Shown here: piece by piece, positions 46,991-57,304 of the stretch
Layout: each line of letters opens with the position of its first letter
Numbering within the stretch: position 1 is the stretch's first letter
Source: Prunus persica
Lineage: Eukaryota; Streptophyta; Magnoliopsida; Rosales; Rosaceae
DNA length: 64,000 nucleotides
Direction of reading: 5' to 3'
Assembly: GCF_000346465.2 (NCBI RefSeq)
Contig: NC_034013.1
Span: forward strand, 6,227,308-6,291,307
Translations under genes and position numbers: made by a program
Notes under the pieces: generated by a model
Told to the model about the DNA's origin: nothing
The model's input: the letters and a program-made list of their open reading frames with translations, nothing else
The model's database searches: none

Positions 46991-47310
46991 ACCATAACTT
47001 TGTCTACAGATGGATCATAGAATGACCTCTTAGAATGCATTGTAACAACTAAAGTAATTAAAGAAATAATTATGCCCAGTGAGTTCTAGAAAATGTTCAT
47101 ATACCAGATCTCAACCATTTGAAACAATACAATAAAAGCTACTTTATTATATAACAGATTTATAACTTTCACAATCAATCTATTTTTTGTTTCTTCACTG
47201 TTAGTAACAAATGTTGCATTGCCTCTACGACCCCCATTCCAACTCCAAAACCAATGTAGTGAATGCTCAAAAACCTAAAACCATAGTAATCATTAGGAAC
47301 ACAGCTATCG
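46801..47310. repeat. Rearranged partial copy of the SUVH locus
   Basis: 46801-47213 matches 10929-11275 (3' flank of SUVH). Directly after, 47216-47310 matches 15066-15160, the first SUVH codons (Met-Gly-Val-Val-Glu-Ala) and leader. The orientation is the same. Everything between, including the whole remaining coding region (about 3.8 kb), is absent. The right breakpoint falls at cagctatc in both places. Confidence 0.88.
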
Positions 47311-48814
47311 TCAGTGTGCTAACAACAAAATGAATCGAGTAAAAGCTACAAATCTCATAATCCACAGGACTATAAGACAATGTTTAAACCGCCCAAGAAT
47401 CCAAACCCTAATTAAATCCCAAAGTGCTAACAAAAGGATATAACAAAGGGGAGATTTAGATAATCAGTGATTGCCTCCTTCATCTTCTCTGTACATGAAG
47501 AGTTGGAGAATGGTCATATTTCTTCATCCATCTCGCCATATTTCAGGATATCTGATAAATATTGCCGAAATCACCCTCATCAACTACGTTAACTATGCAA
47601 ACAACTCAATATTGATGCATAAGGTAATCTAGTTCATTTTCCCACTACTTTCTCAGTACCCAAACAGAAACCAAAATCCAAGGAACCCAATCTAATTTAC
47701 AGATTGAAATAATCAGATGAAAAAACAAAAAATACTTGAATATCTTCTTCAAGTATGAATAGTTTCAAAGCATCCAGCTGAAATAGAAAACTCATATATC
47801 AACGAGATGACGATGAACACACATAATCGATGTGTCGATTCATCTTCTGAGTGATGCACAGCTCCCGATGGTTGAAGATGATGGTACAGTTCATAAATTT
47901 ATTGCAATTGGAGGTCAAAATGGAGATTTGGAACGTACACTAGTAAAAAAGTTAGGACAACAGTAAGGCAGAAGTATAGCAAATGGAAACCGCATCAAAA
48001 TGGATTTGCAAGTAACGGTTAATGGGCAAACTTGGAAACTTGTAAACTGCGTTATGCCAGAACGACGTCGTTAGGTGTGAGCAATGGAATTTATAAAGGA
48101 CAAACTTGGCAAGGCTTGCTCGGTTATGTTGAATTTTCATTTTTATGGGATTTCATGTAGGGACTTACAATTTCAGGTGCTAATTTAAAATGACTACAGT
48201 TTTTAGGGTTTTATGTAATTAACCCAATAAAAATAAAGATAGTTAGTTATATCTTAGCACTAATAATATAGATAAACCCTACACTATCTAATTTCTATAA
48301 ACAAATCCAAAAAAACACCGAAAAAAGGACTGTTGACCTTATTGAATTTAATTTTGATTTTTAAATTACTTTGATGCCTTATTGAGTGGTTTGGATTTTT
48401 TTTTATGAGGTTTTTGGATTGGGCTTGTTTTAAAAAACCCATGGCAGTTTTATTATAGGAAGTTCGAAGTCTTTTTGTTATATTTGCATGGACTTTGACA
48501 ATTTTGTCTATGATTTCAGTTTCGGTTAACTAGATTTGAAATTATTCATAGACAAAATTGAAATCATGATCAAACTAGGTAACCAAAACTGTCATTTCGC
48601 CATACAATTATCATATTATCTTGGTGTTTTAAATAATAACGATATATTTGGTATTTCATGAATGTAGAAATTTTTAGATACCATATGTAACTTATTAACA
48701 TGGCAAAAGGCTCATCCCATAATGTGGTGGTTGTATGATCAGAAACTTTAGGCCTAATGACATGTTTAGTTACTTAAAAGGCTGATATTTAAGACTCAAT
48801 AAAAGTGAGGAATA
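47311..48814. other. Intergenic, no gene seen
   Basis: No supported gene. The first part may be the original upstream flank of the duplicated SUVH fragment, because it diverges from the SUVH locus exactly at the breakpoint. Confidence 0.35.
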
Positions 48815-48957
48815 AGCCAACGGGATCTAGTCTGGAAAGGGCCTTGACTTGCAAACCAGAAGTCTCAGGTTTGAATCCCCGTGGTATCATAGTTGTGTGT
48901 GTGTGTATGAGAAATCTTCACTCCCTCTAGTTTAGACTATCGCTTGTACTAAAAAAA
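48815..48957 (+). mobile_element. SINE-like element
   Basis: It contains aggtttgaatcccc (close to a pol III B box), a (GT)n stretch, and a 3' end tttagactatcgcttgtact followed by A7. Related pieces occur at 46068, 46108 and 56890. Target-site copies not certain. Confidence 0.6.
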
Positions 48958-49169
48958 TTTCAAGAATAGGTATGGAATTAACTATCTATTCCCTCATAAT
49001 CAATCTAATTCCTACTTTTCCAATATTGGATTACAAATTTTAACGTGGAATTCACATACTCTTTTATTTTGTATGTGTTAGTAAATGCATGGGAAAGTTA
49101 AGAATGAGAATAATTCAAATACCAGTAACATGTAAGGGCTCGTTTGATAGTGATTGGGGATAGACCAAC

Positions 49170-49414
49170 AAGAGCATATGCAATGGTTACGATCAATGCA
49201 ATTTTATTGCATGAAATTGAATTAAAACAGTAAAATCTCACTTACAATGGTGTTGAACCCTCTATTGAATTGCAATATGCTAATCATGGGACCCACATGC
49301 CAATAAACTGAAGTTATTGAACTGTACCATTGCAAGTAAAATTGCAGTTCAATTCAATAGTTGCCAAAATAGTTCAATAAATTGAACTATTGAACAACCA
49401 TTGCAAATTATCTA
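49170..49414. mobile_element. MITE with GCAATGGTT ends
   Basis: The left end gagcatatgcaatggtta and the reverse complement of the right end, gataatttgcaatggttg, match around GCAATGGTT. Internal ttgaact/agttcaa inverted repeats. No coding capacity. Confidence 0.6.
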
Positions 49415-49415
49415 A

Positions 49416-49820
49416 TGTAACACCTAAGGTTGGCGTGTTGAGTCACACATCGGTAAACTACTAGGTTTATTTGGCTTCATAGGCAATTGCATGGAGCCTC
49501 AATAGTGACTAGTCCTTTTAGGATATAGTGTCGAAGTGGCGTGCAACTAGGTCGTGATATATGGTATCAGAGCCAACCCAATTGGTTTTACTATGTAGGC
49601 TCAGGGGGGCACATGTGTGGATCTTGACAAAGATTGTCAAGCTGACTATGGGCCCTGACGAGGACGTCAGCTATTGAAGTGGGGGAGAATGTAACACCCC
49701 ATGTTGGCGTGTGAGTCCCTTATCAGTAAACTACTGGGTCGATCTGAGCTTCATAAGCAATTACACGGAGCCTCACTAGTAACAAGTCCTTTAGGGGTAC
49801 AGTGCTAAGGTGGCATGAGT
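49416..49820 (+). mobile_element. TRIM (miniature LTR retrotransposon)
   Basis: Two similar repeats of about 130-140 bases (from tgtaacacc at 49416 and 49690) flank a short body. The primer site tggtatcagagcc begins at 49562 after the first repeat, and a purine tract gtgggggagaa precedes the second. About 400 bases in all with no coding, the TRIM design. The repeats are clearly diverged, so it is old. Confidence 0.8.
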
Positions 49821-49938
49821 AATTATATGGAGAAGCACATGGGAGGTGTTTCTTCTCATAATCACTTAAAATCACTTAAGTTGATTATATGGAGAAGTGA
49901 TTATTGGCCTATCCAGAATCACTCTCAAACGAGCCATT

Positions 49939-50174
49939 ATATGTCATAATTATAACCAACCCCATCCTTTTTCACCACCATCGCCTCGCTCTTCTCCCCA
50001 CCAATACCGGATGTGGCTTGCATAGAGCCGGTCTCCCATAAGCGTAAGATCCTATCGTCCACACATACCTTTCTTTTTCTTTCTTCTTGTCTTATATAGT
50101 TCTGTGTTTTCTCTCTATCTTTTTATTCCTCATGCGACCTCGAATTGTGTTAATCGCTAGAGTCGGGTGAGTGT
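49939..50174. other. Intergenic left flank of copia element 2
   Basis: C/T-rich sequence with no gene. It ends with agtgt (50170-50174), the target-site copy of copia element 2. Confidence 0.5.
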
Positions 50175-50408
50175 TGTTGGCGTGACTTGTGGATATTGAC
50201 TTACTTTCCTTACACACTAAGAATTCCTATTATAATTGTAATTGATTTACTTTAATTCCTGATTTCCTACTGTAAATAGATTTAGGAATTTATTATTTAC
50301 TTACCCATTCAGGTTTTGTTGTATTATAAATATGACCTCCTACAAGGAGAAGAATACACAGAAAATTCCCACAAACAAATATTCTCTCATAGTTTTCATA
50401 TTTTAGCA
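50175..50408 (+). repeat. 5' LTR of copia element 2
   Basis: 234-base terminal repeat with a TATA-like tataaatatg inside. Nearly identical to 55119-55352. Confidence 0.95.
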
Positions 50409-50420
50409 TGGTATCAGAGC
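50409..50420 (+). promoter_or_regulatory. tRNA-iMet primer-binding site of copia element 2
   Basis: TGGTATCAGAGC directly follows the 5' LTR with no spacer. Confidence 0.92.
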
Positions 50421-50468
50421 GGCGATCTTGGGATTGCTGACTCTAGTTTCTAAACCCTAGCCGCCACC

Positions 50469-53400
50469 ATGGGGGAGGATGACTCTTCTAATCCTCATGG
50501 CGGTAGCACCACTGCTTCCTCCTCTCCTTCTCAACCAACCATAGCCGAGTTGAGTGCCCAGGTGGCTCAACTAATGCAGATGCAGACTCAGACCTCGAAA
50601 TTGATCCTAAATCAGGATCCTACCAAGACGACCCCGACTTTGACTTAGACGACGACCCCGACCTCGAATCAGACGACGACCTTGAACCCGAATCAGACAA
50701 CGATTCCGACGACAATTACCTATGAAGCTTCCGCTGCACAGATTGGCATAAAGTTGGATGGCACCAACTATGCCCTATGGTCCCAAGTTGTAAAGTTGTA
50801 TATCTCTGGCAAAGACAAATTGGGATATATTAATGGCGATCTTCCGCAACCTCCTTCGACTGCTCCAACGTTTCCTCGCTGGCGCACCGAGAACTCTATT
50901 GTGAAGGGATGGCTTATCAATTCTCTGGAGCAGAGCTTGATTGGCAATTTCATTCGATTTTCAACGGCAAAAGCAGTGTGGGATCCAATTGCCACAACTT
51001 ACTATGATGGCACTGACACTTCTCAGGTTTATGATCTGAAACGACGAGTCTCTCGTATGCGACAAGCTGGTGGCTCCATTGAAACCTATTACAATACTCT
51101 CCAAAGCTTATGGAGAGAAATTGATTTTCGTCGTCCAAATATGATGGAGTATGAAAGTGATATCAAGCGCTATAATGATATTCTGCAGGAAGATCGAGTT
51201 TACATATTTTTGGATGGCCTTGATGATCGTCTTGATAAGGCCCGAAGTGATGTTCTTCACATGACTCCATTCCCTACTGTTGACCAAGCTTATGCCTATG
51301 TTCGCCGTGAAGAAGTTCGACAAGCAGTGATGATGGGTTCATCCGATCGAGCCACTGGTGCTGGCTTAGCGGCCAAGAGTGCGCCTCGATCAGGTCCCCC
51401 TACTCGTGCCGGCCAGCCCCATAATTCCTCCACTGCAGCCCACCTTCAGATCCAGTCATATGCTACTGCTGCTGGTGCGCCACTTCCTAAAACTATCCCA
51501 CCTTCCCGTCCCAAGGCTCCGACTGATGGAAGTGGTTGCACGCACTGTGGCAACCTCAAACATACCCGTGACACCTGTTTTAAGCTAAATGGTTATCCTG
51601 ATTGGTGGGAGGACCTCCGCGTTCGCAAGCTCAAAGAAACTGCTAGTAATTCTGGCCGTGCTGCTCTTGTCTCTACCGAACCCCCATTAGCCTTGTTCCC
51701 GCAGGTAGATTCTCCTGATCGTCCTGCGCTTCCGGATGTCTCAGGTAACTGTGGTTATGCATTTCATACTTCTGATCTACGAGATACTACTGGTTGGATA
51801 ATTGATTCTGGCGCCACTGATCATATGACCTTTGATCCGAATGATTTTTTGCACACCACTACACCTCGCCGCACAAGTATTGCCAATGCAAATGGAGTTA
51901 CCTATCCTGTGACAGGGGCCGGCACTGTTGCCCTTTCACCTTCTCTGTCCCTTTCTAATACTCCACTCGTTCCATCTTTGTCCAATAAATTAATGTCTGT
52001 GAGTCAGGCAACTGAACAACTAAATTGTTGTGCACTAATTTATCCCAATTTTTGTTTACTACAGGATATTCTCACCAAGGAGATCATTGGGCGTGGTACT
52101 AAAAGAGGGGGCTGTACTATGTGGATGACTTCAGTATGGGACGTGCCAATAGTGTGAAGCATCCGTCTGATGACAAGCACCGACAAATTTGGCTCTGGCA
52201 TCGACGTTTGGGGCATCCATCTTTTGGTTATATGAGACACTTATTGCCTGAATTGTTTTCTGTATTTAAGGACTCAGATTTTAAATGTGACACTTGCATT
52301 TTAGCCAAGAGTCATAGAGCATCCTATCCTTTAAGTATGAATAAAAGTACTATTCCTTTTGCTTTAATTCATTCTGATGTTTGGGGACCCTCACCTATTT
52401 CTACTCATTCCGGTATTCGTTGGTTTGTCACATTCATAGATGATTGTACACGGATGACATGGCTTTATTTGATGAAAAATAAGAATGAAGTATTTTCCGT
52501 GTTCCAATCTTTTCACAAACAGATGGAAACACAGTTCAATGCTCGAATCCAGATTCTTCGCTCTGACAACGGTGGAGAATTTGTTAATCATGATTTTCAG
52601 ACTTACTTCCAGACACATGGCATTATTCATGAGACAACTTGCCCCCAGACACCACAACAAAATGGTGTTGCCGAACGGAAGAATCGTCATCTCCTTGAAA
52701 CAGCCCGTGCACTTCTCATTGGTGGCCATGTTCCTCGTCATCACTAGGATGATGCTGTTGTCACTGCTGTCCACCTTATCAACCGCATGCCATCTGGGGT
52801 CTTGAACTTCAAAACTCCATTACAAGTGCTCGCGCAACACGGGCCTCTGCCCTCTGTTTTGGTGCTTACCCCTCGCATTTTTGGCTGTGTGGCTTTCGTT
52901 CATCTCCACAAAAATCAACGAAGCAAACTTGATCCATGTGCGCTTCGTTGTGTTTTTTTGGGTTATGCCACTCATCAGAAAGGCTACCGATGTTATCACC
53001 CTCCTACCCGGCGAACCTATGTCACTTTGGATGTCACCTTTCTAGAATCAGATATGTTCTTCTATGACCCAGCATCCAATTCTACTCTTCAGGGGGAGAT
53101 ACCGAGTGAAGAGCTCAATTGGAGCAGCTTGGAACATGAGGATATTCATCTATGCACGAAGATTGCTCTCGGCCAAGAAACAATAACAATCGATCGTCCC
53201 GAGTCTGGCACGTGCGAATGCTCTCTGCCAAACAACGATCGATCGCCTGACCCTTGCGAAGATGTTTTTGATGCGAGTCATACTCTTACAGATAACTCAG
53301 AACAACAAGATGAAGACCCCCCCTCTCATTCAACAGTACCAACGAACCAATCTCCTGAGAATATCTTTGAGGTAAATACTCCTACTAGACTTGTGCATTT

Positions 53401-55111
53401 AGAGGATAAAACTATTGGATATCAATTACCTTTCAGGCAAAATCGTGGGAAGCCACCAAACCGTTATTCACCTGATATTGGCAAGACATCCAAGTATCCA
53501 ATTGCAAATCATGTATCCACTGAGAAGCTGTCTGAACCACTCAAGGCTTTTGTGCATCAGTTGTCTGCTATCCATATTCCAACCAAGGTCTCTGAAGCAT
53601 TGAAAGATCCTAAGTGGGTCCAAGCTATAAAAGAGGAGATGAAAGCTCTTGAGAAAAATCAGACTTGGACATTGGAGACTATAACACGAGGAAAAAAGAC
53701 TATCGGATGTAGATGGGTGTTCACTATAAAACATAATGCAGATGGATCTATCGAGCGATACAAGGCAAGACTTGTGGTAAAAGGGTACACACAGACCTAT
53801 GGTATAGACTATGAAGAAACTTTTGCACCAGTTGCAAAGTTAAACACCGTCAGAGTCTTATTGTCCCTTGCAGCTAATTTGGATTGGCCACTACACCAGT
53901 TTGATGTAAAGAATGCTTTTCTACATGGCGAACTCACGGAGGAGGTGTACATGGACATTCCTCCTGGATATAATACTACTCAGAGTGGAACAGTTTGCAG
54001 GTTACGAAAAGCATTGTATGGATTGAAACAGTCACCACGTGCATGGTTTGGACGGTTCACCATGGCAATGAAGAACAATGGTTTCAAACAGTGCAACTCA
54101 GATCATACTCTGTTCTTGAAACATCGAAAAGGGAAGGTAACAGCATTAATAATCTATGTTGATGATATGATTATTACTGGGAATGATAAACAGGAAATAT
54201 CACAGCTACAAGACTATTTGGCTACTGAGTTTGAGATGAAGGATCTAGGTGGACTCAAGTATTTCTTGGGAATTGAGGTGGCTCGATCGCAGCAAGGCAT
54301 ATTTCTCTCTCAAAGGAAATATGTCTTGGACTTGTTGACGGACATAGGAATGCTAGATTGCAAACCTGCGGACACTCCTATTGTTCAGAATCATCATCTT
54401 GGAGAATATCCGGATCAAGTTCCAACTAACAAAGAAAGATACCAAAGGTTAGTGGGAAGATTGATCTATTTGTCACATACTCGACCAGACATTGCTTATG
54501 CAGTGAGTGTTGTCAGTCAATTTATGCACTCTCCAAGTGAAGACCACATGAATGCAGTTCTTCGGATACTTAGATATTTGAAGTCTGCACCTGGAAAAGG
54601 ACTTATGTTCTCAAAGCATGGTCATCTAAATATTGATGGTTATTCAGATGCAGATTGGGCAGGTAATGTAACAGATAGAAAATCCACATCGGGTTACTTC
54701 ACATTCGTGGGAGGTAATTTGGTGACATGGAGGAGTAAGAAACAGAATGTAGTAGCTTTATCCAGTGCAGAAGCCGAGTTCAGAGGCATGACTAAAGGGA
54801 TTTGTGAACTTCTTTGGTTAAGAAAGCTGCTTACTGAACTTGGGTATAAACCTACATCCACAATGAATCTCTTTTGTGACAACAAGGCTGCTATAGCCAT
54901 TGCACAAAATCCGGTTCAACATGATCGTACTAAACATGTTGAGGTGGATCGACACTTCATCAAACAGAAGCTTGAGGCTAAAGTGTTTCAGTTTCCTTTT
55001 GTGAAATCCGAGGATCAATTGGCGGATATTTTGACAAAGGCAATTTCCAGTAAAGCATTCCACAATTCACTGGATCAGTTGGGCATTGGCGACATCTATG
55101 CACCAACGTGA
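50469..55111 (+). pseudogene. Copia gag-pol polyprotein, interrupted
   Basis: The likely true start is ATG 50469 in a gccgccaccatgg context. A TAG at 50646-50648 interrupts a Thr/Gln/Asn-rich linker, and reading resumes in frame. Then come gag/UBN2 (GTNYALWSQVVKLYISGKDK), a zinc knuckle (CTHCGNLKHTRDTC), protease with an intact catalytic motif (WIIDSGATDHMT), a one-base shift at the G-run 52107-52111, GAG-pre-integrase (LWHRRLGHPSFGY), integrase (SDNGGEF, PQQNGVAERKNRHL), TAG at 52745-52747, reverse transcriptase (LIIYVDDMIITG) and RNase H (LFCDNKAAIAIAQNPVQHDR). The stop at 52745 falls where the family has Trp (PRHHW). From 52748 to 55111 the frame is open. The first 1.5 kb and the last 2.3 kb could still be translated separately if initiated. 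Confidence 0.93.
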
Positions 55112-55118
55112 GGGGGAG
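55108..55118 (+). promoter_or_regulatory. Polypurine tract of copia element 2
   Basis: gtgagggggag abuts the 3' LTR and overlaps the end of the RNase H frame. Confidence 0.85.
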
Positions 55119-55352
55119 TGTTGGCGTGACTTGTGGATATTGACTTACTTTCCTTACACACTAAGAATTCCTATTATAATTGTAATTGATTTACTTTAAT
55201 TCCTGATTTCCTACTGTAAATAGATTTAGGAATTTATTATTTACTTACCCATTCAGGTTTTGTTGTATTATAAATATGACCTCCTACAAGGAGAAGAATA
55301 CACAAAAAATTCCCACAAACAAATATTCTCTCATAGTTTTCATATTTTAGCA
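55119..55352 (+). repeat. 3' LTR of copia element 2
   Basis: 234 bases, one visible difference from the 5' LTR, followed by the target copy agtgt. Confidence 0.95.
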
Positions 55353-55435
55353 AGTGTTTCCAACGACATAATGAGTGTGGCGAGAGGGAAAGAAAAAGAA
55401 AAAGGATGAAGAAGGGGTAATTTGGAATATTATTT

Positions 55436-55460
55436 GGGGGGGGGGGGGGGGGGGGGGGGG
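55436..55460. repeat. G25 homopolymer
   Basis: 25 consecutive G residues, 64 bases before the N gap. Real or an assembly artefact. Confidence 0.85.
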
Positions 55461-55524
55461 AATGGGGTCGGCTTTTTCAAAAAAAGGTCCCGTTTACATT
55501 ATGGTATTTTCTCCCTAAAAAAAA

Positions 55525-55624
55525 NNNNNNNNNNNNNNNNNNNNNNNNNNNNNNNNNNNNNNNNNNNNNNNNNNNNNNNNNNNNNNNNNNNNNNNNNNNN
55601 NNNNNNNNNNNNNNNNNNNNNNNN
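55525..55624. other. Assembly gap (100 N)
   Basis: Exactly 100 N, a conventional placeholder for a gap of unknown size. Sequence on the two sides may not be adjacent in the genome. Confidence 0.99.
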
Positions 55625-56258
55625 TATAGAGCAAAGTATCACTATAACATTATGTAATTTAGTCCTAGAAACAAGCAAACCACAAAAGGAACTAGACTTA
55701 GACTTGCAAACCAGCTCAAATATGCATTTGTTTCACATTAGGGTTTTCAGTATGGTTCACTAATGTAATGCATTAACACATAATGAATATAAACACAAGA
55801 ATCACAACTTACCTTAGGACATGTTGATTGTCGCAATGGAGAATGTCAATAACAAATCTTGTGTTGATGCTGAAATTTGGACAAATACTTAAATACGAAC
55901 TATAAGCTCATATCATTATAAAGCACTGGAGCGTTCACTGAAGGTGTTTGGTGTTTTCACTACTAAACAAAAGAGAATTATCACGAGATGTTACTTGATC
56001 AACAACTCAAAAACCAGAACTCAATTCCACTAAAGCGCTCAAAAGAGAAATGAATTGAATGAATTTTTCTGAACTTGAGGCCTTTATATATGCAAGGTTG
56101 AGAGTTTTTGTCCTTGTAGGAATATTCTTTATTGTTAGAGTTGGAGTATAAGTTAAGTTTTAGAGTCCACTTAATCCTTAAGAAATCTATTGTGATAAAA
56201 CTTCCCTTTTTTTGCTGGGATTGGATTTTTTTTTTTTTTTATTTTTTTGGAAAGTTCA
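55625..56258. other. Intergenic after the gap, no gene seen
   Basis: AT-rich sequence. No protein-like frame. aactcaattccactaaagcg and agaggcc-type pieces do not match a known element in this window. Confidence 0.35.
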
Positions 56259-56546
56259 TCTATATATATAAAGCAAAAGGTAGAGAATGGCGAAACATTC
56301 AAAATACCAGAAAATGCCCTTGGTTAATGCAAACATTAAGAATTGAAATTATTAATTAAATGAGGATAATATGGTAAATTCACAATTTTTCATATTAAAA
56401 AATTAAAATTAAAAGAAAATTCAGATAATGGGTCCTATTTTTATGGAACACAAATATCAATTATTTTTTTTAATTCTAAAATAAATGAAAATTTTTTTTT
56501 TAAAAAAAACTTCTTGCATGTGCGGAAGCGCGTGCAAAGAGGCTAG
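56259..56546 (+). mobile_element. Short Helitron-like element A
   Basis: Begins TCTATATATATAAAGCAAAA after an A and ends gcgcgtgcaaagaggCTAG before a T, with a GC-rich hairpin (gcatgtgc ggaa gcgcgtgc) just before the end. This is the Helitron end structure (5' TC, 3' hairpin plus CTRR, A/T target). 288 bases, non-coding. Confidence 0.75.
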
Positions 56547-56598
56547 TATTAAATAAAGTGAATTAAGAGAGTATCTTTTTATTTTTTTAATTAAAATA

Positions 56599-56888
56599 CT
56601 AGCCTCTCTGCACGCGCTTCCGCGCTTGCGAGAGGTTTTAAAAAAAAAATAAGTAAATTTATTTTAGAATTAAAAAAGATAATGGGTAGTTGTGTTCCAT
56701 AAAAATAGGATCCATTATCTGCTTTTTCTTTTTTTTTTTTAATTTTTTTAAATATGAAAAAGTATGAATTTATCATTTTATCCTCATTTAATTAATAATT
56801 TGAATTCTTAATGTTTGCATTAACCAAGGGCATTTTCTGGTATTTTGAATGTTTCACCATTCTCTGCCTTTTGCTTTATATATATAGA
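56599..56888 (-). mobile_element. Short Helitron-like element B, inverted
   Basis: Same family as element A, on the opposite strand: TC end at 56888 and CTAG end at 56599, hairpin gcaagcgc ggaa gcgcgtgc. The two CTAG ends face each other across 52 bases, making an inverted repeat of about 290-base arms. Confidence 0.75.
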
Positions 56889-57304
56889 TTAAAAAGATTA
56901 TCGCTTGTATTAAAAAACTGGAAGGTTATAGTAGTTACCTAGTTATGTTATTGTGTAGGGCACGCAACTCGCCTATAACCTGGGCCTACGATGGAAGCCC
57001 ATATAGAATGAAAATCGGGCATCGGGCTTCGTTTTCCTTAGCAAAGTGGACCGTTTATGGGTTCGAGCGTTTTCGTAGAAAGAAGCCCAAAACGACGCCG
57101 TGGAGATGCGAAACCCTTTCATGTCGAGGTGGTGAGAATGCGAGAAGGGCTTTGTGTTTTGTACTAGAGAAATTCGAGACTCGCATTTTGCAGTTTTACA
57201 GTAAACACTTTCTACTTCGTTCTCATTCTCTTCCTACTTGGTCCAAATATCCGATCTAGGGTTTATCTAGGGTTTCTACTCTCTCTCTCTCAAGCCAAGC
57301 ACAA

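Larger units (their letters stand above)
49137..49938. mobile_element. TIR element interrupted by other insertions
   Basis: Left end gggctcgtttgatagtgatt (from about 49137). The right end in reverse complement reads tggctcgtttgagagtgatt (to about 49938). About 30 bases of left arm and about 110 bases of right arm flank a MITE and a TRIM. The ends resemble plant hAT-type MITEs. Confidence 0.65.
50175..55352 (+). mobile_element. Complete Ty1/copia LTR retrotransposon, plus strand, coding-dead
   Basis: LTRs of 234 bases at 50175-50408 and 55119-55352 begin TGTTGGCG and end TTTTAGCA and differ by one base (cacagaaa versus cacaaaaa). Target copies agtgt lie at 50170-50174 and 55353-55357. The initiator-Met primer site is at 50409-50420 and the polypurine tract gtgagggggag at 55108-55118. 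Coding order is copia-type. The frame carries two nonsense codons and a one-base shift (see coding entry). Confidence 0.97.

Noticed and set aside
49690..49820. Cassandra-type TRIM with 5S rRNA in its LTR
   Set aside because: I looked for 5S internal-promoter words in both repeats and found none.
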